NCBI GenBank assembly: GCA_002452635.1
Contig: DKEU01000259.1
Location: forward strand, 1 to 7,335
Direction: 5' to 3'
DNA: 7,335 nt
Source: Desulfovibrionaceae bacterium UBA6814
Lineage (GTDB): Bacteria > Desulfobacterota > Desulfovibrionia > Desulfovibrionales > Desulfovibrionaceae
Shown here piece by piece: positions 4,977 through 7,335 of the stretch. The stretch's first letter is position 1; the number at the start of each line of letters is the position of its first letter. The translations under genes and the position numbers were made by a program. Under the pieces are notes generated by a model. The model saw only the letters and a list, made by a program, of their open reading frames with translations. It made no database searches and was not told the DNA's origin.

Positions 4977-6188
4977 TCAGCCCTCCAGCGGCTTGTCTGC
5001 GCCCACGATGAAGACCGGGTTGTGGGCGGCGAGGTGGATGTCGTCGGCCAGGGGACGGGATTCGGCGGTGGCGACCAGGGTGACGAAGGCGGGCCAGCCG
5101 CGGGCCGCGAGGTTCCTGCGCACCCGCTCCAGGGTGGCGAGCAGCACCACGTGGCAGACCAGGCGGCCGCCCGGGGCCAGGCGGTCGCAGGCCAGGTCCA
5201 GCACCGCGTCGTTCTTGGACAGGCCGCCGCCGATGAAGATGCGGTCCGGGGCGGGCAGGTCGTCCAGGCAGCGGGGCATGGGGCCGTGCACCGGCTCCAC
5301 GGCGTAGGCCCCGGTGCGGCGGATGTTCTCGCGGATGAGGCCCACGCGGCCCACGTTCTTCTCCACGGCCAGGACCCGGCCCGGGGCCAGGGACGCGGCC
5401 TCCACGGCCACGGCCCCGCAGCCCGCGCCCAGGTCCCACACCGTGTCGCCCGGGGTGATGCGCAGGGCGGACAGACCGGCGGCCCGCACCGGGCCCTTGG
5501 TGATGAGGTTCTTCTCCTTGGCCAGCAGGTCGTCGGGGATGCCCAGGGTGAGCGCCACCTCGGGCCTGCCCGTGCGCTCCAGGAGCACCAGGTTGAGCTT
5601 GGAGAAGGAGGTGCGGGCGGCCTCTTCCAGGGTGAGCTTGCGCACCTGCTCGGCCTCGGACTCCATGTCCTCCAGCACCCACATGACGAAGTGGCCGCAG
5701 CCCTTGTCCAGGATGGCCTGGGCCACGGCGGCCGGCACGTTGACCGGGTCGGTGTACACCGCGATGAAGTCCGCGCGGGTGAGGGCGCGGTACAGGGGCA
5801 GCCAGTCGGTGCGGCCGTGCAGGGACACGGTCTCCACCGCGCTCCAGGGAATCTTGAGCTTGGCGGCCGCGGTCTGGAGCGCGGTGATGCCGGGGTAGAC
5901 CGTGACCTCCTCGGGCCCCAGGCGTTCGATGAGGGTGGCGCCGATGCCGTAGTACAGGGGGTCGCCGTCGGCCAGCACCACCACCATGAGGCCGCTGGCG
6001 TGGCGGGCGGCGAGGCTCTCGATGACGCCGTCCAGGGGCGCGGCGATGGCGAGCTTCTCGGCCGGGTGGTCCTCGAACAGGGCAAGCTGGGCTTTGCCGC
6101 CGCACAGCACCTGGGCGTGCTCGATGACCTCCGAGGAATGTTCGGGCAGGTTGTCCGGGTCCATGCCCAGGCCGACCACGTGGATCAT
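4977..6188 (-). CDS. cbiET: Bifunctional cobalt-precorrin-7 C5- / -6B C15-methyltransferase CbiET
   Basis: A 403-aa fusion of two SAM-dependent corrin enzymes. Residues 1 to about 205 form the CbiE tetrapyrrole-methylase domain: VVGLGMDPDNL near the N-terminus, LADGDPLYYGIG (72-83), VYPGITALQ (97-105) and LNLVLLER (198-205). Residues about 213-403 form the CbiT Rossmann methyltransferase: KGPVRAAGLSALRI (231-244), the SAM-binding WDLGAGCGAVAVEAA (251-265), AVEKN (274-278) and IFIGGGLSKND (317-327), ending in HNPVFIVG. Together they methylate C5 and C15 and decarboxylate the C12 acetate during anaerobic cobalamin synthesis; CobL is the aerobic counterpart. With cbiD next door, the cobalt-early route is the natural assignment. 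The ATG at 6188 overlaps the cbiD stop by 4 bases (ATGA), indicating coupled translation. Both domains look complete. A remnant related to its 3' end lies at 3816-4031. Confidence 0.96.
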   Translation of the reverse strand: MIHVVGLGMDPDNLPEHSSEVIEHAQVLCGGKAQLALFEDHPAEKLAIAAPLDGVIESLAARHASGLMVVVLADGDPLYYGIGATLIERLGPEEVTVYPGITALQTAAAKLKIPWSAVETVSLHGRTDWLPLYRALTRADFIAVYTDPVNVPAAVAQAILDKGCGHFVMWVLEDMESEAEQVRKLTLEEAARTSFSKLNLVLLERTGRPEVALTLGIPDDLLAKEKNLITKGPVRAAGLSALRITPGDTVWDLGAGCGAVAVEAASLAPGRVLAVEKNVGRVGLIRENIRRTGAYAVEPVHGPMPRCLDDLPAPDRIFIGGGLSKNDAVLDLACDRLAPGGRLVCHVVLLATLERVRRNLAARGWPAFVTLVATAESRPLADDIHLAAHNPVFIVGADKPLEG

Positions 6189-7279
6189 GCGGAATCTCCT
6201 TGCATAATCAAAAGCCTTTTTCCGTCCTGGGAATATACCCGGTATTCCAGGGCGGGTCCAGGACCGGCGAACTTTCTTGCGCAGGTCATGGCATGGGCCG
6301 CCACGGCCTGCAGGCAGGCCCGGCCGGCCGGGGAGGCCAAAATCACGTCCTGGGCGGCCAGGGCGGTGTTGGCCGCGGCCACCCGGGCCACGGCCTCGGG
6401 CGGGAGGCCCGCTTCCGCGCAGATGGCGGCCAGGGCGGCCAGGTCCAGGGGCGCGGTGCGGGCGTGGGTGTTGGCCAGGCCCTGGGCCTGCTTGGCCAGC
6501 TTGCCGAAGAACACGGCCAGGGTGATGCGGGTGAATCCGCGTTTGGCGGCCGCCTCCAGGGCCGGGGCGAAGAAGTCCGCGAACTGGACGCAGGCCAGTT
6601 CGGGCAGGTGGGGCAGGTCCTCCCGGGCCATGCGCTCGCTGCGGCCGCCGGTGGAGAGGATGGCGTGGGTGAGGCCCGCGGCCCGGGCCACGTCCAGGCC
6701 GGACTCGATGGTGGCCAGGTAGGAGGCGTGGGAGAAGGGCTTGACCGTGCCCCGGGTGCCCAGGATGGAAATGCCGCCCACGATGCCCAGGCGCGGATTC
6801 AGGGTCTTCTGCGCCAGGCGCTCGCCCTCGGGCGCCTCCACCAGCACGCGCACTCCGCCCTTCTTACCTGCCTCTTCCAGCGCCTCGCGGCAGGCGTCGG
6901 CGATCTGCGCCCGGGGGGCCGGGTTGATGGCGGGCTCGCCCGGGGGTATGGGCAGACCGGGCAAGGTCACTCTTCCGACGCCTTTTCCCCCTTCCAGGAC
7001 AATTTCTCCATCCCTCAACCCCGGATTCAGGGCCACGAGGGACTGAATTTCAGCCCTATGCGTCACGTCAGGGTCGTCTCCACCGTCCTTGACCACGGTG
7101 ACGCGCACCCCTGCCCCTTCAATCTCGTACCGCGCGATGGGGATGGCCAGCCGGCCCCCGGCGGGCAGGGGCACGTCCACCTGCTCCGGCCGCAGCCCTG
7201 CCCCCAGGAACAGCACGCCGGCCTTGGCCGCTGCCGCGGCCGCGGTGCCGGTGGTGAACCCTTCGCGCAGTTTCGCCAT
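6185..7279 (-). CDS. cbiD: Cobalt-precorrin-5B C1-methyltransferase CbiD
   Basis: A 364-aa cytoplasmic enzyme that methylates C1 of cobalt-precorrin-5B, using SAM, in the anaerobic cobalamin pathway. CbiD hallmarks run the whole length: REGFTTGTAAAAAAKAG (5-21), VVKDGGDDPDVTHRAEI (62-78), INPAPRAQI (118-126), GGISILGTRGTVKPFS (168-183), STGGRSE (209-215), and FFGKLAKQAQGLANTHA (257-273). Its length is typical of the family. The ATG at 7279 places the TTGT motif near the N-terminus as usual. The ribosome site is weak (AGGG 10-13 bases upstream), perhaps relying on coupling with the upstream gene that ends 10 bases before. It is followed by cbiET with a 4-base overlap. No cobalamin riboswitch is visible here; one would be expected further upstream, outside the window. 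Confidence 0.97.
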   Translation of the reverse strand: MAKLREGFTTGTAAAAAAKAGVLFLGAGLRPEQVDVPLPAGGRLAIPIARYEIEGAGVRVTVVKDGGDDPDVTHRAEIQSLVALNPGLRDGEIVLEGGKGVGRVTLPGLPIPPGEPAINPAPRAQIADACREALEEAGKKGGVRVLVEAPEGERLAQKTLNPRLGIVGGISILGTRGTVKPFSHASYLATIESGLDVARAAGLTHAILSTGGRSERMAREDLPHLPELACVQFADFFAPALEAAAKRGFTRITLAVFFGKLAKQAQGLANTHARTAPLDLAALAAICAEAGLPPEAVARVAAANTALAAQDVILASPAGRACLQAVAAHAMTCARKFAGPGPALEYRVYSQDGKRLLIMQGDSA

Positions 7280-7289
7280 CTGTCGTGCC

Positions 7290-7335
7290 CTACTCGATGG
7301 CGGTTTTTGCCCTGCACGCCTCCACGAACGCCGAA
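7290..7335 (-). CDS. C-terminal end of an upstream gene (partial)
   Basis: On the minus strand the frame entering from the right edge reads SAFVEACRAKTAIE and stops at TAG (7292-7290), 10 bases before cbiD. The short spacing and the direction fit the preceding gene of the same cobalamin operon. Fourteen residues are too few to identify the product, and a chance open frame of this length cannot be excluded. Confidence 0.5.
   Translation of the reverse strand, partial: SAFVEACRAKTAIE

Noticed and set aside
4552..6105. Long minus-strand frame overlapping cbiET and the next gene
   Set aside because: It is a frame shadow of cbiET, with Arg/Pro/Gly/His-rich composition and no recognisable domain; only its neighbouring frames carry motifs.
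4347..6722. Very long plus-strand open frame (791 codons) opposite cbiET, cbiD and the secreted protein
   Set aside because: It is antisense to three genes with clear family motifs; its translation is low-complexity (G, A, R, H-rich), as expected from the opposite strand of GC-rich coding DNA.
1..7335. CRISPR array, rRNA, tRNA or cobalamin riboswitch
   Set aside because: No regularly spaced repeats and no tRNA, rRNA or B12-box-like structure were seen; the promoter end of the cobalamin operon lies outside the window.

Overview
The window looks like a chromosomal segment of a GC-rich, anaerobic, sulfate-reducer-type deltaproteobacterium (Desulfovibrionaceae are the best fit). This rests on gene content and style: an Lrp-like siroheme decarboxylase subunit (the siroheme-dependent heme route of sulfate reducers and archaea), anaerobic-type cobalamin genes cbiD and fused cbiET, and strongly G/C-biased third codon positions. 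The species cannot be named from the sequence alone.

Layout. Positions 1-92 hold G/C-tract hairpins that probably terminate the minus-strand siroheme decarboxylase gene (93-569, -). A 125-base divergent intergenic region separates it from gpsA (695-1690, +). A strong hairpin with T-rich flanks on both strands (1711-1742) lies between gpsA and the convergent gene yjbQ (UPF0047, 1757-2155, -). Directly upstream of yjbQ lies a markedly AT-rich block (about 2190-3840) with a tightly packed two-gene cassette on the minus strand: a 348-aa ABC/OLD-like ATPase followed 2 bases later by a 179-aa protein with a PD-(D/E)XK-nuclease-like motif. This looks like a horizontally acquired, defence-type module. 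Beyond it, 3816-4081 has no intact gene but carries a reading-frame remnant related to the C-terminal end of CbiET. From 4082 to the right edge runs a minus-strand operon, in transcription order: a partial unidentified gene at the edge, cbiD, cbiET (4-base overlap with cbiD), and a secreted protein resembling a catalytically degenerate gluzincin-type peptidase.

How the parts work together. cbiD and cbiET encode successive corrin-ring methylation and decarboxylation steps of anaerobic cobalamin synthesis. The siroheme decarboxylase draws on the same early tetrapyrrole trunk for heme. gpsA supplies sn-glycerol-3-phosphate for phospholipids, and yjbQ is a conserved gene of poorly defined role. 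The ATPase/nuclease pair is functionally unrelated to its neighbours and is the main candidate for a poorly described system. Its insertion put yjbQ directly behind the nuclease gene, so yjbQ may now be expressed as the third gene of the cassette.
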